From contig JASTWB010000040.1 of assembly GCA_032158295.1 (NCBI GenBank), positions 1-64,000 of the forward strand: a stretch of DNA of 64,000 nucleotides, written 5' to 3'. This DNA comes from Pycnopodia helianthoides. Taxonomy: Eukaryota; Echinodermata; Asteroidea; Forcipulatida; Asteriidae. Under the pieces are notes generated by a model. The model searched no databases, was not told the DNA's origin, and saw nothing but the letters and a program-made list of their open reading frames with translations. Made by a program: the position numbers and the translations under genes. Positions 13,757 through 23,948 of this stretch are shown here, piece by piece (positions within the stretch are counted from its first letter, which is position 1; each line of letters begins with the position of its first letter).

Positions 13757-13822
13757 TCCTAGGATAAGAGAGTACATATCATTCAAATCCGATACGGTGA
13801 CATCAGGGGAGGTGCCCGCAAC
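13757..13822. repeat. Orphan satellite B fragment
   Basis: TCCTAGGATAAGAGAG followed by a CATCAGGGGAGGTGCCCGCA block: two consecutive B-unit segments in the right order but outside any array, between two inverted-repeat elements. Confidence 0.65.
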
Positions 13823-13827
13823 AACTG

Positions 13828-13986
13828 GGGTCGATTTCACAAAACTCTTCCTAACTTAGGACTAGTCCTAGGCAATGCTAAGACAGTAAGAGATAGGACT
13901 AGTCTTAAGTTAGGACCAGTGAGTCATATGTCTTAGCATTGCCTAGGATTAGTCCTAAGTTAGGAAGAGTTTTGTCAAATCGACCC
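13828..13986. mobile_element. Hairpin MITE with 57-bp arms
   Basis: Left arm 13828-13884 and right arm 13930-13986 are reverse complements with about two mismatches. They start GGGTCGATTTCACAAAACTC and contain CTTAGGACTAGTCCTAGG. The 45-bp centre contains a further TAGGACTAGTC copy. No coding capacity; consistent with a MITE. Confidence 0.88.
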
Positions 13987-14564
13987 CCGATTTCCCAAAT
14001 TCGGCTTCTCAAGCTAGGTCGAAATTAATCAATATTCCACAGGCCTGTGGAAATTGTTCATATCCCTTGAAGTCCACTAAAGTGTGGGGACATTTTCAAT
14101 TCCCAATAGTTTTATATGCATTCAAGACTACATATTCACCATTTTATATTTGAATTTCTAATGTTTTCATCATCAGGGTTTGTTACAAACGTAAACTAGC
14201 AAAACAAATTACATGTCATTTGAGTCTTATTTTGTTCTTTTTTGTTTGTTTCTGTGTTAATAATTTTTAAAGCTGGTTTCTAACCTTCACTGTGTTGATG
14301 CTCTTGGCATCTCGGTATAGTTGTACCATCTGATGCACTGTGAATGAGTTGTTGGGTATAGGTCAAATCATCCGCCAATCAGCTGGGCCTTTCCTCCCAG
14401 CAGATGACTGCTCCTCTGATTTGAATTATTTACTAGTCTGTACTGACCACGGGCAGCCATTATTTTCCTTTAAAATCGCTCTAGAGGGCGGTATATACAA
14501 TGCCGAACTAGTGTAGATTAATTAATTTCCCCCGAGTATCTACTCTTCAGCAGGCACAATAAAT
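13987..14564. other. No gene seen; sequence absent from duplication copy 2
   Basis: AT-rich sequence without a domain-bearing frame, RNA gene or recognisable repeat. It belongs to the ~1-kb block missing from the partner duplication. Confidence 0.6.
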
Positions 14565-15617
14565 CATTGAAACGGTTTTGAATACAACAGTTAGGAAAAT
14601 GTGTGCTTATTGGTGAAATTGAGTGGTTGACCAGCCTCTTGCTGGTGGCTTCTGTGATATTGAATGATCGTTGCGACCAAATGAGTTTGAATAATCTATA
14701 TTTGACCACTGAAGGGTAAACTGTTGAAACTTAAATAGTCTTTTCTTTACTGTGAATGCTGACGCGATGGAACCTTCATTTTAAATGAGTCAGACGTTAG
14801 ATTGAAGATGTTTTTATTGAAATTGGCAGGAGGGGCATCTATTGGGCCAAAACATATTGTGCGGTTCTATGCTAACATGCAATATATCCACTGTCTTAAC
14901 CACGCCGTACACCCTAGTCAGCTCATATGCCATGCTATCCTAAGCTGGACCATGCCTTACTTCCTAGAGGGGGTTGTCAATCAACAGGGGCCATTGATTT
15001 TACAGCCAATCCAAACGGGTGCCGGACCGGTTATAGCCACTGCCGAAACCGACAATGTACCTTTCCCATGAAATATGCTAATTATACATTCACGCATGCG
15101 TACATGGTTGGCAAACGCCGTAGAGTTGTGCACTAGGCAGACGCGCAAACGCGTTTGCGTCACGCCACCATCAGTCCCATACAGAAAGGCGCATAATTCA
15201 CTCATTTTACTCTGTCAAGCATTTCACTCTGTAAAGATTTGGGTGGATTTAGCATGTCCAAACGGTACATTCTAAACCAAACCGTCTTCTTTTTTTCTTA
15301 AAAAAAACTATCCTGTTGTACTTGTACGTGCATATCACTTCTTATGTGTCTCCAAACTACAAGACGATCATCATTAAACTCAACAATAATTTAATAAGTA
15401 TTTAATGAGTAGTTTAATTTTCATACTCACTTCCTTCACCATGTCAATACTAAAAGCAGATTTTCTCAGAAGACGACTGTGAATTTCACAAATATTTAAA
15501 AAAATGTATAATTTCACAACAGTGACTCGTAATATTCGTAAATATGATTCAATCATTCGCTGTAAAGGTTTTAATTTCGTGGCACAAAGAAGTCTAATGT
15601 TAACATTGCATTTATGA

Positions 15618-15930
15618 AAGAATAACACAGCTGTAATTAAAATGGTGATAAACAAAGCAAAGCATTACACTTTCATTGTATGAGTAATGTTTGAAGCTTT
15701 GCATGGTTTGTGAGACCAGCCAAGACCATGCTGGGACCCTTCCCGCCCAAATGTGCATCCCGCAAGCATAAGCTCCATCACCACCAGCAGTCCAGCATTC
15801 TCCTGAAGACGAGCAGAGTATACTGTTCGAAACGACGCGTCGAGACCACACAGGCTCTTTTCAGAGCCACCACTCTCACAAAAGAGATTTACACATGGTT
15901 GTACCCGCAAGTTTACTATTTATTTATAGT
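15618..15930. mobile_element. Degenerate palindromic MITE (GTAGTGGTGGTT family)
   Basis: The left part (GTTTGAAGCTTTGCATGGTT near 15688) and right part (CAGAGCCACCACTCTCACAA, then GTACCCGCAAGTTTACT) match the arms of the better element at 62553-62745 and the unit of the minisatellite at 19070-19550. Arms are diverged; ends are not precise. Confidence 0.6.
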
Positions 15931-16717
15931 TCATTCCTATTTTATTGTGTGGTTTCGACTAGTTCAGAGTGATGGTCACATTGATGTAATCCTAGCTATT
16001 AGCCAACAATCTGGCCCAGTTCTATAAAGCTGTTTACTGGTAAGCACATTTTTGTGCTCACATAGACAATGTAACCCTTGTTTACAAAAAGAGTGACCTT
16101 GTACATTCCATGGCATGTTGTGGCAGGCGAGATACTGCACTGGTCATATGGTAACATTTCAGCAAAATGTTTTCATCATTTCCACTTAAATTCATGAGTT
16201 ATAAAAATATCGTTTTTTTTAGATGGGATATTAAATTGTGTGGCGACGATCACTAGAATTTAAATAAAATCGGGAAAATTACACCTGAATTGGAATAAAC
16301 TTGAAACTTGCCAGTCATTAATACTTAATGATAATTTGATTTAACTTTTCAGTCACTGCATAACACTTATGTGACAATACTACAAAGAGTTCACAAATAG
16401 GATCATACAATTATCAGAAACTGTCGTCATCACAACTAGTTCTTACATCTCTTTTACAATAATATATATATTTTTAAAATAGAAAGCCTATTTTTGTGTA
16501 AACAGCAATTGCCTGTATTTATTATCAAGAATTATATATGTATATAATTTTGTTTTCTTCTTATTTGCATGATGAAAACCCTGTGGAATGCTGGTAAAAT
16601 ATTGTAATATGCTAATTTGCACAAAGCCCTGAACACCAACATGCGCTTCTTCACCTCGAATCATCGAGTACCGTTTAACAAATTGTACAACACTTCATGC
16701 TATATAACCAACAGTCG
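15931..16717. other. No gene seen; one MITE fragment
   Basis: 16013-16060 (GGCCCAGTTCTATAAAGCTG, then TAAGCAC) is a fragment of the GGGCCCAATTTCATAGAG element family. The rest is AT-rich with no feature I can support. Confidence 0.55.
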
Positions 16718-16884
16718 TATAGATGGACTGCAATACGCGTCATTGACCGCCATCTTTGATGTAAAACAATGGAAAAGTGCACGCGTGTACGCGCTACGCA
16801 CGACTTTCATCCAATGATAGCTCTTCACGCGTGCACAATTCATCAAAGATGGCGGCCGATGACGTCTATTGCAATCCATCTATA
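16718..16884. mobile_element. MITE with ~44-bp inverted repeats
   Basis: TATAGATGGACTGCAATACG at the left is mirrored by TATTGCAATCCATCTATA at the right, and CGCCATCTTTGATG by CATCAAAGATGGCGG. Total 167 bp, with a further GTGCACGCGTG / CACGCGTGCAC inverted pair inside. TA flanks fit a TA target duplication. No coding capacity. Confidence 0.85.
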
Positions 16885-17280
16885 GCAATTCCAAATGAGA
16901 TTTTAGCATTTTAGATTTTTGGGCATGCCTTTGTGCTGATCCGAATGCAACAAAGGGTGTGCACAGCATTGGTAAGATTGAACAAAAAAAATCACAGATT
17001 TGCACATGACAAGGTATAAAGATGAACAAGGTGGAAAACTTCCCTTGGAATATTTGTGCATCCAAAATTACATAGTTTGTTTTAGAAATTAGTAAAACAC
17101 AAAGTTTTGATCCCACTCGATATTTAAAAACAGCAAAAACAAAGGTGTTTTTTTCATTATTTTCTCCTGAATCCGATGACTGATTGAGCTTAAACTTTCA
17201 CAGGTTTGTTATTTCATGTACATGGGTAACATAAAGTGCGAATACTGGTCTCTGACAATTACCAATGTTGGTCGCGTGCA
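16885..17280. repeat. Possible old TTAA-family MITE remnant
   Basis: 17185-17280 (AAACTTTCACAGGTTTGTTA, then CTGGTCTCTGACAATTACCA) resembles the right half of the AAAGGCAG element family seen complete at 18265-18590. The left end is not identifiable. No gene seen. Confidence 0.5.
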
Positions 17281-17284
17281 TTAA

Positions 17285-17652
17285 AGGTATTGTACGCTTT
17301 CGGTAAAAGCTCAAAATCAGTCTCGACATTTTGTGTGATTCAACATACGCACGAGAAAAAACAATCCTGTGAAAGTTTGAGCTCAATTGGTCATCGAGGT
17401 CACGAGAAAGTAGTGAAAAGAGACCTTATGTGTTTTCTGTTTTTTCCAACATCGAGTTTTTATCACGCGTAATAAAAACTATTGTTTTACTAATTTCTCA
17501 GAAACGATAGCATTCTACTTTTTAGGCAGAAATATTTGAAGGAACCCTTTCTACCATTACTTACTTTAAATCATGTAAGTTATGTGTGAATCTGTGGTGA
17601 ATCTGTGAACGTTGGTGTGCTTCGATGTTTCGACCAATAGTGTACAGGGCCT
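17285..17652. mobile_element. TTAA-flanked MITE, copy 1
   Basis: Flanked by TTAA at 17281-17284 and 17653-17656. Ends AGGTATTGTAC and GTGTACAGGGCCT are imperfect inverted repeats. A second copy in the same orientation is at 55178-55526, sharing GTGTGATTCAACATACGCA-like and CAGAAACGATAGCATT segments. Non-coding, 368 bp. Confidence 0.82.
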
Positions 17653-17711
17653 TTAAAAGGCGGAGCTTGTAAATGGATCAGTCTAATTAAACATCTGAAT
17701 TTGCATAAATG

Positions 17712-17716
17712 TAAAA

Positions 17717-17755
<39 letters not shown>

Positions 17756-17756
17756 C
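17712..17756. repeat. (CAA)n microsatellite
   Basis: About 14 CAA triplets after a short A run, ending in ACGAC. Confidence 0.95.
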
Positions 17757-18106
17757 GACACGGCGTCATGGATTTTAAGGTGACGGGTAATTTTTGCTAA
17801 CCGCACAAAGTTTATCACAACTACTTCTCCACCCAGAAACTAATTCGTGAAAACTTATATATGGTTGTTTTTTCTTTTTTCATAAGCAGCCAAAATATTC
17901 ATATACAACAGCATGTTTACTATTACAATGTTTCTATATATTCCCATTTTATAAAATAATAATAGCACAACAAAATACAAAATATAAACACATACACGAT
18001 GTGACCAGCCGCTGTCACTTTTAAGGCTTACAAGCAAAGATTAATTCGCTTATAATATGCTTATGATACTATCATGCCACCATAACAGAGCATCCATTCT
18101 TAAATG
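17757..18106. other. No feature seen
   Basis: AT-rich sequence with only short unrelated open frames; no repeat relationship recognised. Confidence 0.6.
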
Positions 18107-18618
18107 CGAGGCAGAATTCATGGCGCTGCTGAAGCAATACTTTTCGGCTAAGCAAAAATATGTAGGATACCAGTCACAGATAGTGCATTTGGAATGGTGT
18201 TTCAGCTAGTAACCTTATTTTGGTAAGTGTAATTTTACTGTGGTTAGCTACTTTTTATGCTTAAAGGCAGTGGATATTTTTGGTAATTACTCAAGAAATA
18301 CAATACCATCCAAATTTACTGAGAGCACCTGAGAGCTGCTGACAGTTGTGAGAAACGACTCCCTCTTAAGTAATGTAGTTTTTGACAAAGTGGTCATTTC
18401 TCACTACAATACTGGAATCTCAGGCATTTGAAAACACACAATTCTATGCAACATGGGTTTTTTTTCTTTCGTTATTTTCTTGCAACTTCGTTGACCAATT
18501 TAGCCAAAAATGTATTATTTTAAGCATACAATGGGATACACAAAGTGAGGATGCTGGTCTTTCACAATGACCAAAATTATATTCTGCCTTTTAAAGCAGC
18601 TCTATGAAATAGGGCCCA
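18107..18618 (-). mobile_element. GGGCCCAATTTCATAGAG MITE, interrupted by a nested element
   Basis: Reverse-orientation copy of the family seen at 22758-22955: it ends GCTCTATGAAATAGGGCCC on the plus strand (18600-18618). The other arm is 18107-18264 (GCTGCTGAAGCA, then AGCTAGTAACCTTATTTTGG). The two parts are separated by the insertion at 18265-18590. Confidence 0.75.
18265..18590. mobile_element. TTAA-flanked AAAGGCAG MITE nested in the previous element
   Basis: TTAA at 18261-18264 and 18591-18594. Ends AGGCAGTGGATATTTTTGG and ATTCTGCCT are inverted. The uninterrupted host family reads TGCTTAAGCAGCTC here, so the TTAA is part of the host sequence. 326 bp, non-coding. I recognise the family from memory as widespread in sea-star transcripts. 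Confidence 0.82.
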
Positions 18619-19015
18619 TGTTAGAACGGTATCGTGAGCATTCTTTAACAATTTAGGCAATGAAAGCTTAACTTGTAAGTGACGGTGGCTATAGGTGAAT
18701 CGGGTGATACACACAATTCCAAAAAATGTATCAAATAAGAACTGAAACATCTAAGCCGACTCCTTGATAGCAAGGTGAATGGTTTTACACTTTTTAGAAC
18801 AAACGCAGATTCCTTCTTTCATTGAAAAAAAGGACACACAAAATATACATATTAATTATTTCAGTTTTTCCACTAAAAAAATTGAAAGACTAAAAAGTAA
18901 ACAGAGGTGCACGATGTACAAGTCTTCTGCTTTCATCTGATGATTCTACAATAGAAATATCAACATTTTTACTCGAAAATTGTACACAGCCTCTTGATAA
19001 TCAAGAGTGAAGTTT
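18619..19015. other. No gene seen
   Basis: AT-rich interspersed sequence; no supported feature. Confidence 0.55.
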
Positions 19016-19550
19016 TCTTTTAAACCACTGGCTCTTTTCAGAACCACCACAACCATAGAGAGATTATTTTCATGTACGTATTTTGTTACTGCAAACCTTA
19101 CTAGATTGTATATACACCAAGCAAAGTTCAAATCCTACTCATGTACATGGTGTTACCGCAAGTTTTACTAGATTGTATATACACCAAGCAAAGTTCAAAT
19201 CCTACTCATGTACATGGTGTTACCGCAAGTTTTACTAGATTGTAAATACACCAAGCAAAGTTCAAATCCTACTCATGTACATGGTGTTACCGCAGACCTT
19301 ACTAAATTGTATCTCCACCATGCAAAGTTTCAAATCCTACTCATGTACATGGTGTTACCGCAAACCTTACTAGATTGTATCTCCACCATGCAAAGTTTCA
19401 AATCCTACTCATGTACACGGTGTTACCGCAAACTTTAATAGATTGTATATCCACCATGCAAAGTTTCAAATCCTACTCATGTAAATGTTGTTACCGCAAA
19501 CCTTACTAGATTGTATCTCCACCATGCATCAGTTTCAAATCCTACTTGAA
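19016..19550. repeat. 67-68-bp minisatellite derived from a MITE arm
   Basis: The marker CTCATGTACATGGTGTTACC recurs with its ATG at about 19140, 19208, 19275, 19343, 19411 and 19479. About seven units. The unit (CCGCAAACCTTACTAGATTG, then CACCATGCAAAGTTTCAAAT) is the arm of the palindromic element family at 15618-15930 and 62525-62760. 19016-19070 holds the GAACCACCAC start of that arm. The in-frame peptide repeats are a by-product of the array. Confidence 0.9.
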
Positions 19551-19689
19551 AGTAACAATTTCACACTAATCGAGGGCGTTAGACTAAAGCGAGTGGTCAA
19601 AGCCTAGCATACTGCATGCACATAAATGAGGATGTCCAACAATGTGCAAGTGTTTGACAAAAAGACAAATTCACATAAACACAGAAATT

Positions 19690-20070
19690 CTTGTGCCTCT
19701 CTAAATATGATATTAATAATACTGTTAATAATAACAGCTACGCATTAGGCGCTTTTTAAACATTGTTTCGAAGCACCTTACACTATTACTAACCATGTTC
19801 ATTGGGCGTTAGGCATTCCTGAAACATTCCTTCGGAGTATGCAGCACCGGCAGCCGACATGGCACACGGAGTACTAAACATTCACGTCAACAACATTTAC
19901 CTTTGCAGGTATCTGTTATTCCTGGGTGATGGGAAGCAATTACAGTTAAGTGTCTTGCCCAAAATCACAAGTGTCACGACCGGAATTTAAACCTACAGGC
20001 TGATTGTCTCGGCCATCAGAACTTGACTTTCGATGAGAATATTTTATGGAGGTAAGGACCGGAGGCGCGG
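19690..20070 (-). mobile_element. tRNA-derived SINE (degenerate)
   Basis: Read on the minus strand, TGGCCGAGA at the head resembles a Pol III A box. About 25-30 bases further, GGTTTAAATTCCGG resembles a B box. The body runs to an AT-rich tail with AATAATACTGTTAATAATAA near 19710. The plus-strand segment around 19940-20025 (AGTGTCTTGCCCAAAATCAC) matches a SINE type I remember from marine invertebrate sequence. Boundaries are approximate and the boxes are mutated, so it is probably inactive. Confidence 0.55.
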
Positions 20071-20528
20071 ATAAAGCTCCCCTAGATTTCTTAGGGAGTT
20101 TTTTTTGTAAGACCTGGAAACAAATACTCATCAAGCTTGCAAACATGGATTCTAATTCCATCTGTAATTGTAAAAAAAAAATAAAAAAATAACAAACTAC
20201 CTAGAACTTAAAAATGTTGCAGTGTTTTGGCAGTTTTCAATGACCCTAGAATGAAAGAGACAAAAGGAAACAAGCTGATCAGCTAAAAAGTTGTAAATAA
20301 GTTATGCATAACTAGTCAGAACTAAAATTGAATAACAAACTTGATATTCGAGGAGGTGGAATGAACAAGTTTTTGCAGGAAACTACACCAACTCATTGGA
20401 TTTTAATTTAGTCCTCTAGCTATGGTGATGTGAGGTTTTAAAAATTGTTTGCTACATATGAACATAACTTTTTTACTTTTGTTTCAGAATCTGTAACTTG
20501 TTTCAGTTTTAAGTATCAGAACAATGTC

Positions 20529-20930
20529 TTACGAATACAGAACTTTGATCCTAGTTGCTGTTGCCAGCGGGGCAACAAACCCAGCTGCCATGGATGGCTG
20601 AACGATCAGATCCGGCGACCTCGGGTTTCCATTGATGGCCTTCGCTTCAACCAAGTGACAAATACGAAAGGAGTCAGCGTGAGCGCAGCCAATGAAGATG
20701 GTATCTGTGAACTTCACATCGCGAGACTGATTGGAATCGCGGTTGACGCCCTGGCAGTATATGTCGTAATGAAGAGCCCCCGGGGTGTACGCCCACTTCA
20801 GGGTAGCACAGAGAGACAGGTGGGCATCACCCTTTGAGGAGATGGATAGTGGTGGGTGCCAGGAGAGGTCAACGCACCCTAGGTTGGTGACTTGAGTGGT
20901 CTGATCACGCAGGGCTAGAGGGTGACAGAT
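20529..20930 (-). CDS. Terminal coding exon, probable cytosolic endo-beta-N-acetylglucosaminidase C-terminus
   Basis: An open exon of about 133 codons ends in TAA at its low-coordinate side. Its upstream edge is a good acceptor on the minus strand: a pyrimidine-rich tract ending CCATTGCAG just before the exon at 20930. The translation has a beta-sandwich look (VDLSWHPP, then LKWAYTPG, then HYDIYCQG). It ends with a segment like the C-terminus I recall for ENGASE, the GH85 enzyme that releases free N-glycans in the cytosol (LIVQPS, then GF and IKVLYS). Catalytic GH85 residues would be in upstream exons above 20930; I found none in this window. A possible ATTAAA polyadenylation signal lies at 20402-20407 on the minus strand. 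It is the only host-gene-like exon here. The exon is likely real; the family name is tentative. Confidence 0.55.
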   Translation of the reverse strand: MCHPLALRDQTTQVTNLGCVDLSWHPPLSISSKGDAHLSLCATLKWAYTPGALHYDIYCQGVNRDSNQSRDVKFTDTIFIGCAHADSFRICHLVEAKAINGNPRSPDLIVQPSMAAGFVAPLATATRIKVLYS

Positions 20931-20939
20931 CTGCAATGG

Positions 20940-21472
20940 AAAGGAATAAATATTACCTCATGCGTATTCATAGGTTATACTAAACACTCAAGGAGATATT
21001 AGTTGTCCCGCATGTTGCTTTTTCTCATAAAATCTTTTTTAACAAGCTCCACCAGATTTGATAATTCAGCACCAAGAGTGTCATTAGTGACAGACAATGG
21101 TGCATTATACAAAATGTACACTATGTTCAGTACTTTTGTTATTACTTCCCTTGTCTACATTAATGATAACAATTTATAAAGCACACAAATCCACAAACGT
21201 GCTCGTGGCACTAATATATAAAATTCAAGGATAAATCTGAAAACACAGAGAAACAACATCATGCAAATGCTTCAATGAAAATTTACATGAATACATATTC
21301 ATAAGTTACACTGATCACTCTCAAGGAGATGTTGATAAAACGTATTCATAAGTTATACTGATCACTCAATGGCTGTGCCCTACTTGGTGTTCTGATTAGT
21401 AGACGGTCTTCATAATTGAAAACCTTTTTCAACTTTCTCACAGGTCATCAACTTGCCTAAAATATTTCCACC
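20940..21472. other. Probable intron with a short repeated motif
   Basis: A motif near CGTATTCATAAGTTATACTG and GATCACTC, followed by AAGGAGAT, occurs three times (about 20958, 21293, 21339). If the exon at 20529-20930 is real this is its upstream intron. No other exon recognised. Confidence 0.45.
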
Positions 21473-21672
21473 AGGGTCCAATTTCATAAAGTCTGTAAGC
21501 ACAAAAACTAGCTAAGCACAGAAAAATCTAGCTTATTTGAAACAGGTAACTAGCCAAAATGTCATCAAGTTCACACTGTTGCCACTGGTTCCCAACTCAG
21601 TTTTTTGCTCAGCAAATTTCTTTGCTTAGCAGCTTTTTTTCTGCTTAATGGCTGTAAGAAATCGGGACCTGG
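21473..21672. mobile_element. GGGCCCAATTTCATAGAG-family MITE, diverged
   Basis: Left end CCAGGGTCCAATTTCATAAA, right end AAGAAATCGGGACCTGG; inverted and with the family's internal AAGCACAAAAACTAGCTAAG block. Confidence 0.75.
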
Positions 21673-22454
21673 ATAAGATGCACATTAAATAATTGGTACA
21701 AGTTCCAAGTTACAACGATGTACAATTTTTTTTAAAGGAATATTACGTTGTCCATCTACCTTAATTTCCCCGACCCGGACACTGTAAGATTTTTTGCTTG
21801 CATCCGATGCCTTATGAAAGCACATGACTCCTATCTCAGTCACCTTGCTGTAATGTTTTTATTCTCAATATTCACAGTGCTTTTTACATTGTAAATTACC
21901 AGAATCTCTCTTTTACGTAGTTTGTATTTTAAAATGCCTATATGTGCTATTATAGTTTTTATTAGGCTACATGTAGTTCTGATATTTTTATACTACAAGC
22001 CAACTGTTATAAGTGTCCATAATGACCATTCTGTATGTTTCTTAAATTGTGGCATCAGGAGATTAACTTCACAGTAATTTAGTTTACTTTTCTTAAAATC
22101 CCTCAGAGGTGCTACTTTTTCGTTTTGTTTTTCTCCCCTATATGTATGCATTTGTTTTCTTTTTTTTCGTTCTAATTCTGTGTTGTTTTTGCATTTTTAC
22201 CTGTGAAATTAGTAAATGAAATGAAATGAAACCGGACTCCTTCAGCAAGAAATGCTTGTCAACAAGTTACAAAAGAGAAAATGAAAATTTAAATGTGATT
22301 TCTAACTTTGCCCTAATACTTGGGTCATATCTTTGGACATCTTGACCATTTTTTTGCTACCTTTTTTTCTTGATGGATTTGACTTCAGGAACCATTTAAA
22401 AGAAAAATAAGCTCCTCTGAAATGTGATATTACTTTTTTTTTTATAGCGCACTG
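21673..22454. other. No gene seen
   Basis: AT-rich sequence with T runs and a short AAATG repeat at 22214-22230. Nothing else supported. Confidence 0.55.
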
Positions 22455-22700
22455 TTCAGCATCTTGAAAAACTTAAATTGTAATAGCTCTGGCACCAAAA
22501 GACCTAGACGGTCAAAAGTGATGTCTCTTTTCACTATATCTGGCATGACAAATACATTGGAGTGGTAATTGTAAGGTTTGGGGACCATCTTGAACTCTAA
22601 ATCTAAGATGGCCACCGTCGCCATCTTGAAAAACATAACTTTCATTAGCTCTGGCACTAGATGACCTAGACAGACAAAAGAGATGTCATTTTCCAAACAC
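22455..22700. repeat. 162-bp imperfect tandem duplication
   Basis: CATCTTGAAAAAC occurs at about 22459 and 22621, each followed by an AGCTCTGGCAC, GACCTAGAC, AAAAG, GATGTC series. One and a half copies; the minus-strand open frame through it is repeat-derived. Confidence 0.75.
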
Positions 22701-22757
22701 TGTAATGATATTCAGGGGTGAGAGTCATTTCTGACCAACAAAGTCTGCAACTTGGAT

Positions 22758-22955
22758 CCAGGGCCCAATTTCATAGAGCTGCTTAAGCACAAAAAGTAGC
22801 TCAGCACAACAACATTCTGCTTACCAGAATAAGGTTACCAGCCAAACTACAATGTCACGTGTACAATTCGTGACTGGTATCCTGCTCATTTCTGTTTAGC
22901 AGACAATCGTTAAGCAACATTTTCAGCTTAAGCAACTCTATGAAATTGGACACTG
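22758..22955. mobile_element. GGGCCCAATTTCATAGAG-family MITE, complete
   Basis: CCAGGGCCCAATTTCATAGA at the left, TCTATGAAATTGGACACTGG at the right: clear inverted ends around 198 bp. Non-coding. The next element abuts it directly. Confidence 0.85.
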
Positions 22956-23070
22956 GAATTAAACAGAGGACAAGGAGGCCATGGCTTCTGTTGCCCCGGG
23001 TCTTGGCCTTTGCCTTTTCCCATGGACTTTACTGGAAGTGCCCTTTGCAAAGATGAAATTCCAGGCCTGA
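22956..23070 (-). mobile_element. GTCAGGCCTGGAATTTCATC-family MITE
   Basis: Reverse-orientation, shorter relative of 61007-61167. It shares AAGGAGGCCATGGC and ends GATGAAATTCCAGGCCTGA. Confidence 0.7.
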
Positions 23071-23110
23071 TATTAAAGTTAGGGCAAATGTAAATTTGTG
23101 AAATAATTCA

Positions 23111-23276
23111 GGGCCCAATTTCATAGAGCTTCTTAAGCACAAAAAGTAGGTAAGCACAAACAAATTATTATTATTATTATTATTATTTATTCGACCAAAA
23201 CAAAACACAATGAACAAACACGGTATGAAAAACAAAAACTAAGCAAAACAAAATGTTGATGACCATAACAACTTAC
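23111..23276. mobile_element. Truncated MITE with (ATT)n tract
   Basis: GGGCCCAATTTCATAGAGCT starts a copy that breaks off at about 23163 into an ATT microsatellite (23164-23190). The sequence to 23276 is A-rich and unrecognised, leading into satellite A. Confidence 0.65.
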
Positions 23277-23948
23277 TTGCCAACTTGAATTCTTGGACTC
23301 CGAGCTGCAACACAAGGTAGGCAGGTTAAAATCACCCTCACATCAATGCCCGATTTTTTCAAGCTTACAACCTTGGATAGCCCCACACGAGGGCTCTCTT
23401 CAGGTCCAAACGCCATGGCTGAAAGAATTTTGTAAGTAACGCCAGTGGCTAAAATAGTAGGCCTACCCCGAGCCAAGATCAAAAAGTGACGGGCCTCAAG
23501 ACGGCGCGCTACCTCGTGCCGAAGTAATGGCAAGAAATAAGTTTAGTTGGGGGGACCATAACTTATGAACTAAGCATGCTAGAGAGACAAAATTTGCACC
23601 ATAATCTACCTTGGATAGTCACTCGTCCGAAAATCCAACTTTTATGGTCCTTTTTAGGCATCTCCAGATCGGAAATCGCAGGCGAGCAGGGGTACTACAA
23701 AGTCCTCGCAAAAGCTTACCAACTTGAATTATTGGACTCCGAGCTGCATTACAAGATATGCATGTTAAAATCACCCTCACTTCAATGCCCGATTTTTTCA
23801 AGCTTACACCCTTGGATAGTCCCACACGAGGGCTCTCTTCAGGTCCAACACCGTGGCTGAAAGAATTTTGTAAGCGACGCTAGTGGCTATGATAGTAGGC
23901 CTACCCCACGCCAAGATCAAAAAGTGACAGGGCCTCAAGACGGCGCGC
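23277..23948. repeat. Satellite A, about 1.6 units
   Basis: Close match to the 1-4330 unit: CTTGAATTCTTGGACTCCGA at 23284, marker GAACTAAGCATGCTAGAGAG near 23567. It fuses to satellite B at GACGGCGCGCCA / GTTGAATTGACGG (23949), a different A-B breakpoint from the one at 4330. Confidence 0.9.

Larger units (their letters stand above)
10946..15617. repeat. Segmental duplication, copy 1 (partner 28720-31647)
   Basis: Begins at AGTCTGCAGAAACGCTTCTC and aligns in direct orientation, by eye roughly 90% identical, with 28720-31647. Both copies share the 187-bp minisatellite, a dispersed block near 12790-13080, the left end of the TACGTA element and a final block around 14565-15617. About 1.05 kb (13515-14565) is present only here; the partner joins the two sides directly. 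I see no convincing gene: open frames either follow the minisatellite or show frameshifts between copies. 10946-11836 holds no recognisable feature beyond the duplication itself. Confidence 0.88.

Noticed and set aside
14981..15205. 74-codon minus-strand frame also intact at 31066-31290.
   Set aside because: The two copies are recent duplicates; amino-acid changes are frequent for so few base changes and no domain is recognisable. The plus-strand frame over the same DNA is shifted between copies.
22442..22696. 84-codon minus-strand frame with internal similarity.
   Set aside because: Explained by the 162-bp tandem duplication.
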